64,000 bases of DNA from Paenibacillus contaminans. GTDB lineage: Bacteria > Bacillota > Bacilli > Paenibacillales > NBRC-103111. The stretch's first letter is position 1, and every line of letters starts with the position of its first letter. The stretch lies in NCBI RefSeq assembly GCF_003285015.1, contig NZ_QMFB01000001.1, positions 372,001-436,000 on the forward strand, written 5' to 3'. A program made the translations under genes and the position numbers. The notes beneath the pieces are model-generated. The model saw only the letters and a program-made list of their open reading frames with translations. It was not told the DNA's origin and did no database searches. Positions 1-8,259 of this stretch are shown here, piece after piece.

Positions 1-1
1 T

Positions 2-430
2 TATTTTTACCCGATCATGTTTATTTCTTATGTATGGAAAGTGACGGGGTGGAGCGCGATTATTTATTTGGCGGCTATATCCGGCATTGATCCCGAACTG
101 TTCGAAGCTGCGAAAGTCGATGGGGCCGGTAAATTGATCCAAATATGGCATATCACAATCCCTTCCCTTGTTCCTATAGCTGCCGTTTTGTTTATTCTAA
201 GCCTCTCATCGTTATTACATGCCGGATGGGAGCACGTTTATTTGCTTCGCACGCCAGGCAATATGAACGTATCCGACATCCTGGACACGTATGTGATCCA
301 GACAGGGTTTTCGAATGGCCAAATCGGTTATGCAACAGCCGTTTCCTTGTTCCAAAGCGTGATCGGTTTAATCTTTGTTATCATTTCCAACGCAATTATT
401 AAAAGGAAAAGCGAAGTCAGCGTCTTTTAA
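2..430 (+). CDS. Sugar ABC transporter permease, LplB type (5' end cut by window)
   Basis: This is the C-terminal part of an inner-membrane permease of a binding-protein-dependent sugar importer. The frame is open to the window edge, so the start lies upstream. The visible part contains the EAA loop (EAAKVDGAGK, which contacts the ATPase) flanked by hydrophobic segments, and it ends with a short basic tail. It aligns by eye with the permease at 50830-51783, sharing IIYLAAI.GI and the final segment before the stop. A second permease follows 33 bases later with its own ribosome-binding site (tgggggtttt), so the two form a pair. Neither a binding-protein gene nor an ATPase gene is visible here. 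The substrate is unknown. Confidence 0.92.
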   Translation, partial: YFYPIMFISYVWKVTGWSAIIYLAAISGIDPELFEAAKVDGAGKLIQIWHITIPSLVPIAAVLFILSLSSLLHAGWEHVYLLRTPGNMNVSDILDTYVIQTGFSNGQIGYATAVSLFQSVIGLIFVIISNAIIKRKSEVSVF

Positions 431-463
431 TCCGGCGGAAACTACATTTTTGGGGGTTTTGCA

Positions 464-1339
464 ATGATCAAGCGCAGGTCACCGCTAGGTTTCATGAATG
501 CGTTTCTGTTATTCATGCTCGGCCTGATGACGGTGTATCCTTTTTACAATATTTATGTGTATGCGTTTAACGAAGGGCTAGATTCTTTAAAGGGCGTTCT
601 ATATGTATGGCCGAGAAAGTTTACCTTCGACAATATCGTGAAAGCGTTGACGCAGGAAGGGATTATGGCCGCCTTTCAATTGTCCGTGCTGCGCACGGCA
701 GTAGGCACGCTGTTGACGCTGGTCTGCTCGTCTTCGCTCGCTTACGCCATGACAAGAAGGGAGATTAAAGGATATCGGTTCTTCTCGACGTATTTCTTTA
801 TCACGTTTATTTTTAGCGGAGGGCTCATTCCCTTTTATATTATGATAGTGAAGCTTCATCTTTATGATACGTTCTGGGTGCTTGTACTGCCGGGCATTTA
901 CAGCTTCTGGTACATGATCATTTTCCGCACCTTTTTCGACTCGATCCCAAAAGCGTTGTCGGAAGCTGCGGCGGTTGAAGGCGCCTCTTTCATGCATATT
1001 TTCGTTCGCATTATGGTCCCGCTGTCGAAACCGGTATATGCGACGATCGGTCTGCTCGCCGGCGTCAATTATTGGAATGACTGGTTCGCCGGCCTATTCT
1101 TCGTCAAGAAGGCATCTCTGCTCCCGCTGCAAAGCTTGCTGCAGAAAGTGATGAACCAGACGGATATGATCAGTAAATTCGGGCTTGTCCCAGGCGATAA
1201 CACATTGACGCAAACCGTGACGCCTTATTCGATCAAGCTGGCGATTGTCGTCATTTCGATCACGCCGATTATTCTCGTGTACCCGTTCCTGCAAAAGTAT
1301 TTCGCCAAAGGGATGATGCTTGGTTCGATCAAAGGATAG
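464..1339 (+). CDS. Carbohydrate ABC transporter permease, YtcP/AraQ type
   Basis: Partner permease of the preceding gene, 291 residues, which is normal for the family. About six membrane segments are visible. The EAA-type loop is SEAAAVEGASFMHIF near residues 165-180, and the C-terminus ends MMLGSIKG, the typical YtcP ending. The second sugar operon in the window has the same tail (SMLGSVKG at the end of 51799-52668). It is probably co-transcribed with the upstream permease and forms the heterodimeric channel. The kinase gene begins 78 bases downstream after a possible cre site. The substrate cannot be deduced. The B. subtilis relatives import complex or uronate-type oligosaccharides. Confidence 0.92.
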   Translation: MIKRRSPLGFMNAFLLFMLGLMTVYPFYNIYVYAFNEGLDSLKGVLYVWPRKFTFDNIVKALTQEGIMAAFQLSVLRTAVGTLLTLVCSSSLAYAMTRREIKGYRFFSTYFFITFIFSGGLIPFYIMIVKLHLYDTFWVLVLPGIYSFWYMIIFRTFFDSIPKALSEAAAVEGASFMHIFVRIMVPLSKPVYATIGLLAGVNYWNDWFAGLFFVKKASLLPLQSLLQKVMNQTDMISKFGLVPGDNTLTQTVTPYSIKLAIVVISITPIILVYPFLQKYFAKGMMLGSIKG

Positions 1340-1382
1340 GCTATCCATCTGTTCGTTTGGTATGATAAAATAAATCTCGCAA

Positions 1383-1396
1383 TAAGAACGCTTTCA
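1383..1396 (+). promoter_or_regulatory. Candidate cre site (CcpA)
   Basis: TAAGAACGCTTTCA matches the catabolite-responsive element consensus TGWNANCGNTNNCA at all fixed positions but one (A for G at position 2). It lies just before the Shine-Dalgarno sequence of the sensor-kinase gene, where bound CcpA could block transcription. A single-site match carries limited weight. Confidence 0.45.
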
Positions 1397-1417
1397 TCGC
1401 TCAGGAGAGGACGTGAC

Positions 1418-3241
1418 ATGATGATCAGCATGTATCGCTCTCTCCAAACGCGCTTGATCTTATTTTTGGTGCTCACGATTGTGATGACTTCGGGTCCGAC
1501 CCTCTATTACGTTTATCATGAAACGCGCAACAACATGGAGAAGCGATCCAGCGATTTTATCGAGACGTCCATGACGCAAATTTCCGGGCAATTTAACGAT
1601 TTGATCGAAACGATTTATAAGACGATGTTGATGCTAACGGCGAACAAAGATTTATGGGAATTGTTAAGAAGTGACTATTCATTGGACAATTCGTCCGATA
1701 TTCGTTGGGTGCGAAACCAAATATCGATGTTCCGAACGATCAATCTATCCATTGATTCCGTCTTTATCGTCGATTTTCGCAATCAATATGTGATTTCCTC
1801 GGTGGAAGGCGCTTTGTCGGCCGCTATGAATTCCAAGGTATCCGAATATATCGGTTTTTTGTACGATCCGCAAAATAATATTTTGCAGAACAAGCTCATC
1901 GTGGCCAAAAATGACGGCAGGTATTACAAGCAATTCACAGGCGGCTCGGGGCCTACGAATACGTATTCGATTATTGCTCCGATTCGGGATCTTGTGCTGG
2001 GCCAGACATTGGGCGTTATGGTCATTAATTTGGCGGACACTGCGGTTAAAGGCATCTTCGAAAACACGCGCTTTTCGGACGGGGCGGTCATCCATCTCGT
2101 CGATGACGAAGGGGTGATTCTATCCTCCAGCGTCGGCGCAGAAGCCGGTAAAAAGCTGCCGGAAGCTTTCCGTTCTACGGGCGGCCATAGTGGCGTAGTC
2201 AGTTACGATCATAAGGAATATTTGATTACAAGAACGAAGACCGCATACAACGACTGGTCGTTCCTGGCTGTGACGCCTTACCAGACATTGATAGAACCGA
2301 ATCAACATGCAATTAAAGTTGGGCTTGTCTACGTCCTTATCGCATTGATCGCCGTTTCTTTTATCCTGATCGTCCTGATCGAGCGCTACTTCTACAGGCC
2401 GATACACCGCTTGTTCAAGGAGATTCGGCAGAACCATAACGGCGTGAAGCAGTCGCTCGGCAAAGTGTCGAACATCCGTTTTCGCAAGGATGAGATTGGC
2501 TATATTTTTCAAAGCTTTAACGGCATTCTTGCCGATAAAGAGCAACTCGTCAAAAATATGTATTCGCAAAAGCTGATTTTGCAAGATACGAAAATCCGGC
2601 TGCTGTATTCGCAGATCAACCCGCATTTTCTGTACAATACGCTCGATAATATTCGCTGGCTGGCGATGGGTTTAAGCGGAGGAGAAAACCGGGTCAGCCA
2701 AACGATACAGAGCCTGTCGGATTTGCTGAGAAACAGCGGGAAGATCGATGTTCAGCTCGTTAGCGTTGAAGACGAATTGCTATTGCTGGACATGTATATG
2801 GACATCCAGAAGATCCGATATGGCGATAAAATCCAAATGAGGCGTCACGTACAGGAGCAAGCGTTGAAGTTGAAGATTATGAAGTTTATTTTGCAGCCGC
2901 TTGTGGAGAATGCGATCGCGCATGGCATTGAGAGGCTGGAGCATAGCGGGACGATCTCGCTGTCAATCCAGTTGGCGAGCAGCCACCTGGAAGTTGAGGT
3001 CAGCGATGACGGCTTCGGGATGGATGAGGAACGGCTTGAGGTCGTACGCCAAGTCATAAACGGTTCAATCGTCATGGAGAACAAAGCGATCGGTTTAAGA
3101 AATATTTACGAGCGTATCCAATGGTACTATGGCGAGACGGCGGAACTAACGATTTCAAGCAAAGCAGGCGAAGGCACGACGGTCAAGGTCATACTTCCCA
3201 TAACGGCAGGTGATTCTTATCTACACGGTACTGATCGCTGA
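1418..3241 (+). CDS. Sensor histidine kinase, YesM type
   Basis: Membrane sensor kinase of 607 residues. A first membrane helix lies near residues 12-32, then an extracellular sensor of about 265 residues, and a second helix near 300-320. The kinase core carries the family's phospho-acceptor motif QINPHFLYNTLDN (His near 403), the N box LVENAIAHGI (near 490) and the G1 box VSDDGFGMD (near 527). This is the HisKA_7TM-independent 'His_kinase' layout found in YesM/LytS relatives. The start follows aggagagg; ATG at 1421 is an alternative. The response-regulator gene overlaps its 3' end by 32 bases, so the two are translationally coupled. It probably senses the ligand of the adjacent sugar transporter. 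Confidence 0.94.
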   Translation: MMISMYRSLQTRLILFLVLTIVMTSGPTLYYVYHETRNNMEKRSSDFIETSMTQISGQFNDLIETIYKTMLMLTANKDLWELLRSDYSLDNSSDIRWVRNQISMFRTINLSIDSVFIVDFRNQYVISSVEGALSAAMNSKVSEYIGFLYDPQNNILQNKLIVAKNDGRYYKQFTGGSGPTNTYSIIAPIRDLVLGQTLGVMVINLADTAVKGIFENTRFSDGAVIHLVDDEGVILSSSVGAEAGKKLPEAFRSTGGHSGVVSYDHKEYLITRTKTAYNDWSFLAVTPYQTLIEPNQHAIKVGLVYVLIALIAVSFILIVLIERYFYRPIHRLFKEIRQNHNGVKQSLGKVSNIRFRKDEIGYIFQSFNGILADKEQLVKNMYSQKLILQDTKIRLLYSQINPHFLYNTLDNIRWLAMGLSGGENRVSQTIQSLSDLLRNSGKIDVQLVSVEDELLLLDMYMDIQKIRYGDKIQMRRHVQEQALKLKIMKFILQPLVENAIAHGIERLEHSGTISLSIQLASSHLEVEVSDDGFGMDEERLEVVRQVINGSIVMENKAIGLRNIYERIQWYYGETAELTISSKAGEGTTVKVILPITAGDSYLHGTDR

Positions 3242-4025
3242 CGATGAACGTAACATCAGAGAAGGACTCCAGGCGTTTATTCCCTGGCAATCCATCGGAC
3301 TCAACGTAACGGGTTTAGTTGATAACGGACGTAGGGTCGTCGATCATTTGTCAAAGCATCCCGTCGATATTTTGCTGCTCGATATTCAGATGCCGCTGCT
3401 TACCGGATTGGAAGTGATGGAGATCGTCAATGACCAATATCCGCAGGTCAAATCGATTATCCTAAGCGGTCACGCGGATTTCAAGTATGCGCAGCAAGCG
3501 ATATCGTACGGGGTATCGGAATATATGCTGAAGCCGATCAATATCGCGCATATGTGCGACGTGCTGGGCAAAATCAAAAAAAGCCTGGATGCACGGAATG
3601 GCGTATCGGAAGTTCAAGGTGCGGAAGACCATGATCATCAGCAGCTGCTCGAGCAGCTCAATAGCGGGTCGATTCAAGGCACAAGCCGGAAGAAACGAAT
3701 TGTGGATTTGGCCAAGGAGTGGATCGATCATCACTATTCGGAAAACTTCGGATTGGACAGTATCGCCGATCAATTCCAGATCAGCAAAGAATATTTTTGC
3801 TCGATATTTAAGGAAGAAACGGGTGAAAATTTTTCGCAGTATGTAAAGGGACTTCGGATGGAGAAAGCCATCAGCCTGATGAGAAACGATCCGGATTTGC
3901 GAATTTATGAAATTTCAGAAAAGGTAGGGTATAGGGAGTCCAAATACTTTTGCCGCGTCTTTAAGATGCATTACGGGCAATATCCGGAAGAGTATCGCCA
4001 AAGAATCACGACAATTACACGATAA
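3210..4025 (+). CDS. Response regulator with AraC-type output, short YesN type
   Basis: Cytoplasmic regulator paired with the kinase it overlaps. The receiver domain spans roughly residues 1-122, with acidic pair DDE at the start, phospho-acceptor D58 (LLLDIQMP) and the conserved lysine in LKPI near 108. A short linker leads to an AraC/XylS double helix-turn-helix (about 165-268, including ISKEYFCSIFKEETG and ISEKVGYRESKYFCRVFK). At 271 residues it lacks the long middle region of many YesN proteins of about 500 residues. The start is GTG inside the kinase gene. It probably activates the neighbouring transporter operon. Confidence 0.93.
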   Translation: MILIYTVLIADDERNIREGLQAFIPWQSIGLNVTGLVDNGRRVVDHLSKHPVDILLLDIQMPLLTGLEVMEIVNDQYPQVKSIILSGHADFKYAQQAISYGVSEYMLKPINIAHMCDVLGKIKKSLDARNGVSEVQGAEDHDHQQLLEQLNSGSIQGTSRKKRIVDLAKEWIDHHYSENFGLDSIADQFQISKEYFCSIFKEETGENFSQYVKGLRMEKAISLMRNDPDLRIYEISEKVGYRESKYFCRVFKMHYGQYPEEYRQRITTITR

Positions 4026-4151
4026 GGAAGCAGGGGGATAAGAGATCTCGCTCATTAAGCGATGAGAGTATTTGGTGTGTCACAACTCTGGTACAGTTTT
4101 TGTTAGCTTGTCATGGGTAGAAGGTCAAGTTCTTGTCGTTCGATAAACTAC

Positions 4152-4192
4152 ATGATTCCGGCAGCCGATGGCATCATGGCTGCCGGAATCAT
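4152..4192 (+). terminator. Intrinsic terminator after the two-component pair
   Basis: A perfect 15-base inverted repeat (atgattccggcagcc and its complement) is separated by 11 bases and followed by a short T-rich stretch. The region 4026-4150 between gene and hairpin shows no further gene. Confidence 0.7.
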
Positions 4193-4204
4193 TTTACAGA
4201 ATTT

Positions 4205-4232
4205 AAATAAGCAAATAATTATATGCTCATTT
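4205..4232 (+). promoter_or_regulatory. Candidate ArsR operator
   Basis: An imperfect inverted repeat (aaataagca ... tgctcattt, 8 of 9 pairs) surrounds an AT-rich centre containing ataattat. It sits about 75 bases before the arsR start, the usual place for the autoregulatory operator of ArsR/SmtB repressors. Assignment is by position and symmetry. Confidence 0.45.
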
Positions 4233-4305
4233 ACAGAAGGGCCGAAGTATGAGAAAATAGGTTAGCAATAACGACCGTTACGTTTTCCATGAAGGAGTGT
4301 CGAAT

Positions 4306-4629
4306 ATGACTGAAATCGAAGAGACGGCTGACGTCTTGAAGCTGCTCGGCGACAAAAACAGGCTGACGATTATCGCCTTGCTCAACGAAAGGGAGCTGTG
4401 CGTTTGCGAAATTGTCGATATTCTAAAAACAAGCCAGCCCAATATTAGCCAGCACATGCGCAAGTTAAAAGACGGCGGGCTCGTCAAAGAATCCAAAAGA
4501 GGCCAATGGGTTTATTATTCGCTTCATATTCAAGACAAGCCTTACATCGCGGAAATTATCAAACAGATTCCTTCACAGCGGGATAAGCTCCAATCCTCCT
4601 CATGCGAAGCGAATGCATGCAGCAATTAG
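4306..4629 (+). CDS. ArsR-family metalloregulatory repressor
   Basis: Small winged-helix repressor of 107 residues. It carries ELCVCEIVDIL, the alpha-3 cysteine pair that binds As(III)/Sb(III) in ArsR proteins, followed by the recognition helix TSQPNISQHMRKLKDGG. The C-terminus has two more cysteines (SSCEANAC), which may add a ligand. A GTG nine bases upstream is in frame, but gaaggag sits exactly on it, so ATG 4306 (spacing about 8) is chosen. The ArsB-like gene follows after 15 bases, giving a classic inducible arsenite operon. Metal binding should release the repressor from the operator upstream. Confidence 0.92.
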   Translation: MTEIEETADVLKLLGDKNRLTIIALLNERELCVCEIVDILKTSQPNISQHMRKLKDGGLVKESKRGQWVYYSLHIQDKPYIAEIIKQIPSQRDKLQSSSCEANACSN

Positions 4630-4644
4630 TTCGGGAGGACGCAT

Positions 4645-6057
4645 ATGGTTTACATTGCCGTTATTATTTTTCTTGTCACGCTGGTCTTTGTCATTTGGCA
4701 GCCCAAAGGTTTGAATATCGGCTGGTCGGCAAGCGCAGGCGCCGTCGTCGCCTTGATTTGCGGCGTGGTCAGCTTTGAAGATGTAGGCACGGTTACTGGC
4801 ATCGTTTGGAACGCTACCTTAACCATTGTAGCCATCATTCTTTTTTCGCTGGTGCTTGATGAAATCGGTCTTTTTGAGTGGGCCGCACTGCATATGGCAA
4901 GGCTGGCGCGGGGAAACGGAATTCTTATGTTCGTGTTTATCATTCTGCTGGGATCCGCAGTATCCGCTTTATTCGCAAACGATGGCGCCGCATTGATCAT
5001 TACGCCGATCGTTCTCGCTATGGTAAGGGCGCTCCAATTTAACGAGAAAATGGTTTTACCGTTTATTATGGCCAGCGGATTTATCGCCGATACGGCATCG
5101 TTGCCGCTCGTCATCAGCAATCTGGTCAATATCGTATCCGCCGATTATTTCAACATCGGTTTCGCCGAGTATGCAAGCCGCATGATCGTACCGAATTTCT
5201 TTTCCATCGCCGCCAGTCTATTGGTGTTATATTTGCTCTTCCGCAAGAGCATTCCGAGGAGTTATTCCGTCGCCCAGCTCCCGCTGCCCAAGGAAGCCAT
5301 TAAAGATCTGAGGCTTTTCAAATTGTCCTGGTTCATATTAGCGGCTCTTCTTATCGCTTATTTCGTCAGCGAATTCCTGAAGATACCGGTATCAGCAATC
5401 GCCGGATTAGCTGCATTAGCGTTTCTGGCGGCTGCTAGAAAAAGCCCTGCGATTCATACATGGAAGCTCGTCAAAGGGGCGCCGTGGGCGGTCGTCATTT
5501 TCTCGATCGGCATGTATGTTGTCGTTTACGGACTTCGGAATGCCGGACTCACGGATATTCTGGGCAGCGTCATTCAAGCGGTTTCCGATCAGGGGCTTTT
5601 CGCCGCTTCTCTCGGAATGGGCTTTATCGCCGCGATTCTGTCATCCGTCATGAATAACCTGCCAACGGTCATGATCGACGCACTCGCCATACAAGGCACG
5701 AATACCGGGGGCTTTGTTCGGGAGGCGCTTATTTACGCCAATGTGATCGGTTCGGATCTCGGCCCCAAAATCACGCCGATCGGCTCCTTGGCCACGCTCC
5801 TCTGGCTGCACGTATTATCCGCCAAAAACGTGAAAATCGGCTGGGGGACCTATTTTAAAATCGGTATTGTGCTGACCGTTCCTACTTTATTTATTACGCT
5901 TACGGGACTTTATTTGTGGTTGTACCTGATTCAATCCTGGAACGTGAACGTGTGGCTATGTATGGGAGCTTTCGCAGTCTTGCTCGCAGCGCTGGGAATT
6001 GGCATTAATGCTATTATGAGAAGTAAGCTTGCCAAAAGCGAGCATCAAAGCATATAA
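4645..6057 (+). CDS. arsB: Arsenite efflux membrane protein, ArsB type
   Basis: Polytopic inner-membrane carrier of 470 residues, a little longer than the usual 430 or so of ArsB. It has about 11-12 hydrophobic segments and the family-like stretches [17 protein letters not shown] and [12 protein letters not shown]. It exports arsenite or antimonite driven by the membrane potential; no arsA ATPase or arsC reductase is nearby. It starts after gggagg and is co-transcribed with the ArsR gene. A broader ion-transporter superfamily role is possible, but the ArsR partner favours arsenite. Confidence 0.9.
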   Translation: MVYIAVIIFLVTLVFVIWQPKGLNIGWSASAGAVVALICGVVSFEDVGTVTGIVWNATLTIVAIILFSLVLDEIGLFEWAALHMARLARGNGILMFVFIILLGSAVSALFANDGAALIITPIVLAMVRALQFNEKMVLPFIMASGFIADTASLPLVISNLVNIVSADYFNIGFAEYASRMIVPNFFSIAASLLVLYLLFRKSIPRSYSVAQLPLPKEAIKDLRLFKLSWFILAALLIAYFVSEFLKIPVSAIAGLAALAFLAAARKSPAIHTWKLVKGAPWAVVIFSIGMYVVVYGLRNAGLTDILGSVIQAVSDQGLFAASLGMGFIAAILSSVMNNLPTVMIDALAIQGTNTGGFVREALIYANVIGSDLGPKITPIGSLATLLWLHVLSAKNVKIGWGTYFKIGIVLTVPTLFITLTGLYLWLYLIQSWNVNVWLCMGAFAVLLAALGIGINAIMRSKLAKSEHQSI

Positions 6058-6146
6058 CCCTTCAACATGCAAACAAAGGACAATCGGCAGGAATACACGG
6101 TCTTAAACGCGAAATCATAAACGTACAAGATCGGGAGGCGAGAAGC

Positions 6147-6404
6147 ATGATGAACCTAAAGCTGCCGCGAGAGCAAAAACAGCAATTGATCGAACGTGTG
6201 CAAAGTTACTTTTACGAGGAAAGATCGGAGGAAATCGGCGATCTTTCGGCAGAATTATTGTTGGATTATATGATAAGGGAGATCGGCCCCGTTATTTATA
6301 ACCAGGCGATTCAAGACGCGATAAAAACCGTCGGCGAGAAAATGGTTTCCTTGGAAGATGATCTCCATTCTCTGGAAAAACCGGCTACAGCTAACCGGCG
6401 TTAA
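6147..6404 (+). CDS. DUF2164 family small protein
   Basis: Acidic helical protein of 85 residues that fits the DUF2164 family: LPREQKQQLIERVQSYFYEE, then an acidic GDLSAELLLDYMIREIGPVIYNQAI core. It has no signal peptide, no membrane segment and no catalytic motif. A strong Shine-Dalgarno (gggaggcg) precedes ATGATG, so either ATG could serve. The family is widespread in Firmicutes and its function is unknown to me. It lies 90 bases after arsB, but nothing ties it to arsenic resistance. A GC-rich hairpin (6431-6455) separates it from the convergent small gene. Confidence 0.8.
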   Translation: MMNLKLPREQKQQLIERVQSYFYEERSEEIGDLSAELLLDYMIREIGPVIYNQAIQDAIKTVGEKMVSLEDDLHSLEKPATANRR

Positions 6405-6430
6405 TCATCGTCCGTCAGGGAGGTGCAAGG

Positions 6431-6455
6431 GAGGGGAACTGGCCGGGTTCCCCTC
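6431..6455. terminator. Hairpin between convergent genes
   Basis: gaggggaac and its perfect complement enclose a 7-base loop. No clear T-run follows on either strand, so it may be a weak bidirectional terminator between the DUF2164 gene and the YjcZ-like gene. Confidence 0.4.
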
Positions 6456-6473
6456 CGAGCGTTGTCGGTTGCT

Positions 6474-6596
6474 TTATCTCCAAGAACATGCGCAAGCGCA
6501 AGCGACGATTACAAGCAGAATGAAAAGGACGAGTATAGTGCCAATAGAAGTGAATCCTCTGTTTCCGCAACCGCGAACTTCTGCAACTTCACCCAT
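6474..6596 (-). CDS. YjcZ-type small hydrophobic protein (40 aa)
   Basis: Very small protein: a charged, Cys-containing N-terminus (MGEVAEVRGCGNRG), then one membrane helix (TSIGTILVLFILLVIVACAC) and a short tail. This is the signature of the YjcZ sporulation-protein family, whose members are made late in sporulation; their molecular role is unknown. A perfect ggagg lies about 8 bases before the ATG. The next gene (6627-6737) encodes a near-identical helix, so the two are tandem paralogues. Another pair lies at 21333-21664. Confidence 0.85.
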   Translation of the reverse strand: MGEVAEVRGCGNRGFTSIGTILVLFILLVIVACACACSWR

Positions 6597-6626
6597 TCGC
6601 TTTTCCTCCAATCAATTGAGAATCAA

Positions 6627-6737
6627 TTAGTAGCCGCCGAAACCCATCATACCGCACGAACAAGCGACAATCACCAACAAAATGAACAATACCAAAATTG
6701 TACCGGTCGATGTGAACGCTCCGCCAACAAATGACAT
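6627..6737 (-). CDS. YjcZ-type small hydrophobic protein (36 aa)
   Basis: Thirty-six residues: MSFVGGAFTSTG, then the helix TILVLFILLVIVACSC and a Gly/Met/aromatic tail (GMMGFGGY). This matches the YjcZ sporulation family. Translation is supported by aaggagggg eight bases before ATG. It is the first gene of a two-gene unit reading leftward, and its upstream region (6750-6860) resembles that of the paralogous pair near 21.7 kb. It is probably membrane-associated in the sporangium; the function is unknown. Confidence 0.87.
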   Translation of the reverse strand: MSFVGGAFTSTGTILVLFILLVIVACSCGMMGFGGY

Positions 6738-6803
6738 ACGTACCCCTCCTTATATTGGCTTCATCCGGCTTCGAAGCCCCGGAAGTTTGCTTCCTGACCG
6801 GGT

Positions 6804-6850
6804 CATCTCAACCGGAGGTCTGAAAACATAATATGGCGTATAATTGTTTT
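6804..6850 (-). promoter_or_regulatory. Candidate sporulation (sigma-K-like) promoter
   Basis: On the minus strand CATATTATG is preceded, after a 16-base spacer, by AAAC, resembling the sigma-K pattern AC-N16/17-CATAnnnTA. The same arrangement (AATC-N16-CATAATATG, followed by a matching GTTCTCAGA tract) recurs before the second YjcZ pair. That conservation is the main support. Confidence 0.4.
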
Positions 6851-6909
6851 TGTTTGGGTGAATGCCGATAGTTATAAAGATTAGGGTAAATGCCCGGGGT
6901 AGCACAACG

Positions 6910-8112
6910 CTATGCACCGGCAGCCGGTGATTCTTTGCGTCGTTTGGATTTACCCGTAATCGTAAAGTAAGTCCACATGCGCAGAAGCCGTTCAACCGGT
7001 CCCGAGTGATAACGCGTCAAATACAGTTTGCTTGTGATAAGCTGAACTGCGTAAATAACGATTGCCATTCCGCAGCCCGCAAGCACGCCGAGTTTTCCGA
7101 ACCAGCCGAAGCCGTATCCGTAAAATAACGTCGTACAGATGACCGATTGTACAAGATAATTCGTTAGAGACAGTTTGCCCACGGCTTCGAAGCGTTCGAG
7201 CCAAACCGTAGTTTTCGCTCTGGAGCAAAGCCAGGCAAATGCGAAAATAAATCCGAGCGCAAGCAGGTTACCGCCGAAAAGCTCGCCCGCTCCGCTCCAC
7301 CAATAGCCTGGAAGCACATGCTTCAACATTTTCAGCAGCAGACCCGCAGGCAGGAAGAGAAGCATGTTGTTGCGATACGAGGCACGTTCACCTTCCGGAT
7401 TATCGAACCATCGCCGCTTCGCCGCATACATGCCGAAAAGAAACAGCGGAGCGGTCATGAACGGTGCCATCAGCAGTACGGCAACAATCAGAAAGCTGTC
7501 TTCGCCCAGAGGATCTTCGGTTTCTCTATGGTGCTGTATCTCCTCATAGGTACCTGTTCCGTAAACGGTTATCGTTTGTTTTACGTATGCTTCCATGCGA
7601 ATATCGGCTTCTACAGCGGATGCGTTTTTGCCGTCTTCCGGCACGAGCCCCAATAGTCCGAATAAACAAAGCAGCACGGTCCCCCATACGAGAAGTGTCC
7701 TCGGCGTCCTGTTCATGAACAGAAGAAGGAAGAAGCCCATCATACCGTAAAACCCCAATATATCGCCCTCCCACAAATAATGGGAATGCAGCAAGCCGAT
7801 TGCAAACAGCATAAGAAAGCGGCGGATCAAACAGCGTTTAGGCTTCAAGCCTTTCGATTCCAGGCTTTCCTTCATCTTGATCATGCCGTAGCCGAACAGA
7901 AATGTGAAGATCGGCATAAAGCTGCCCTCGATCAATATCGTAACGAGCCGATGAACGACGGTATCGGTTTGGGCGGGCGCATAAAGCTCCATCTTGTCTT
8001 TGCCCCAAATGCCGTATTGGAATATAAGCATGTTCGCCATCAAAATACCGAGTAAGCTGAATCCCCGCAAACCGTCGATGATACGATTGCGATTGTTTGG
8101 TTTGTCCTCCAT
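6910..8112 (-). CDS. DUF418/YeiB-type integral membrane protein
   Basis: Multi-pass membrane protein of 400 residues with about 9-10 hydrophobic segments. The N-terminus RIIDGLRGFSLLGILMANM and the C-terminal block LTNYLVQSVICTTLFYGYG are hallmarks of the DUF418 (YeiB) family, related to membrane acyltransferases. The substrate is unknown. The start chosen is ATG 8112, preceded by gaggtga; a GTG three codons upstream lacks a proper site. It is divergent from the OmpR-type regulator at 8260 and shares its 147-base intergenic region, which contains a tandem TTAACG repeat, so the two may be co-regulated. Confidence 0.85.
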   Translation of the reverse strand: MEDKPNNRNRIIDGLRGFSLLGILMANMLIFQYGIWGKDKMELYAPAQTDTVVHRLVTILIEGSFMPIFTFLFGYGMIKMKESLESKGLKPKRCLIRRFLMLFAIGLLHSHYLWEGDILGFYGMMGFFLLLFMNRTPRTLLVWGTVLLCLFGLLGLVPEDGKNASAVEADIRMEAYVKQTITVYGTGTYEEIQHHRETEDPLGEDSFLIVAVLLMAPFMTAPLFLFGMYAAKRRWFDNPEGERASYRNNMLLFLPAGLLLKMLKHVLPGYWWSGAGELFGGNLLALGFIFAFAWLCSRAKTTVWLERFEAVGKLSLTNYLVQSVICTTLFYGYGFGWFGKLGVLAGCGMAIVIYAVQLITSKLYLTRYHSGPVERLLRMWTYFTITGKSKRRKESPAAGA

Positions 8113-8169
8113 TGCTATCACCTCGGCTTGATTGTAGCAATGGAATTTGAAGGTTCGCGAAAGAGAAGC

Positions 8170-8186
8170 TTAACGTTTGTTTAACG
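8170..8186. promoter_or_regulatory. Tandem TTAACG repeats, candidate response-regulator box
   Basis: TTAACG occurs twice with starts 11 bases apart (8170 and 8181), one helical turn. This is the layout bound by OmpR/PhoB-type dimers. It lies between the divergent DUF418 gene and the OmpR-type gene, so autoregulation is plausible. Confidence 0.4.
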
Positions 8187-8259
8187 CTTTTCCAACCCGT
8201 TTAGCTGGAATTAAGAAAGGTTTGGTACAATACGGGGTGAACGAGTTTGGAGGGATTTT

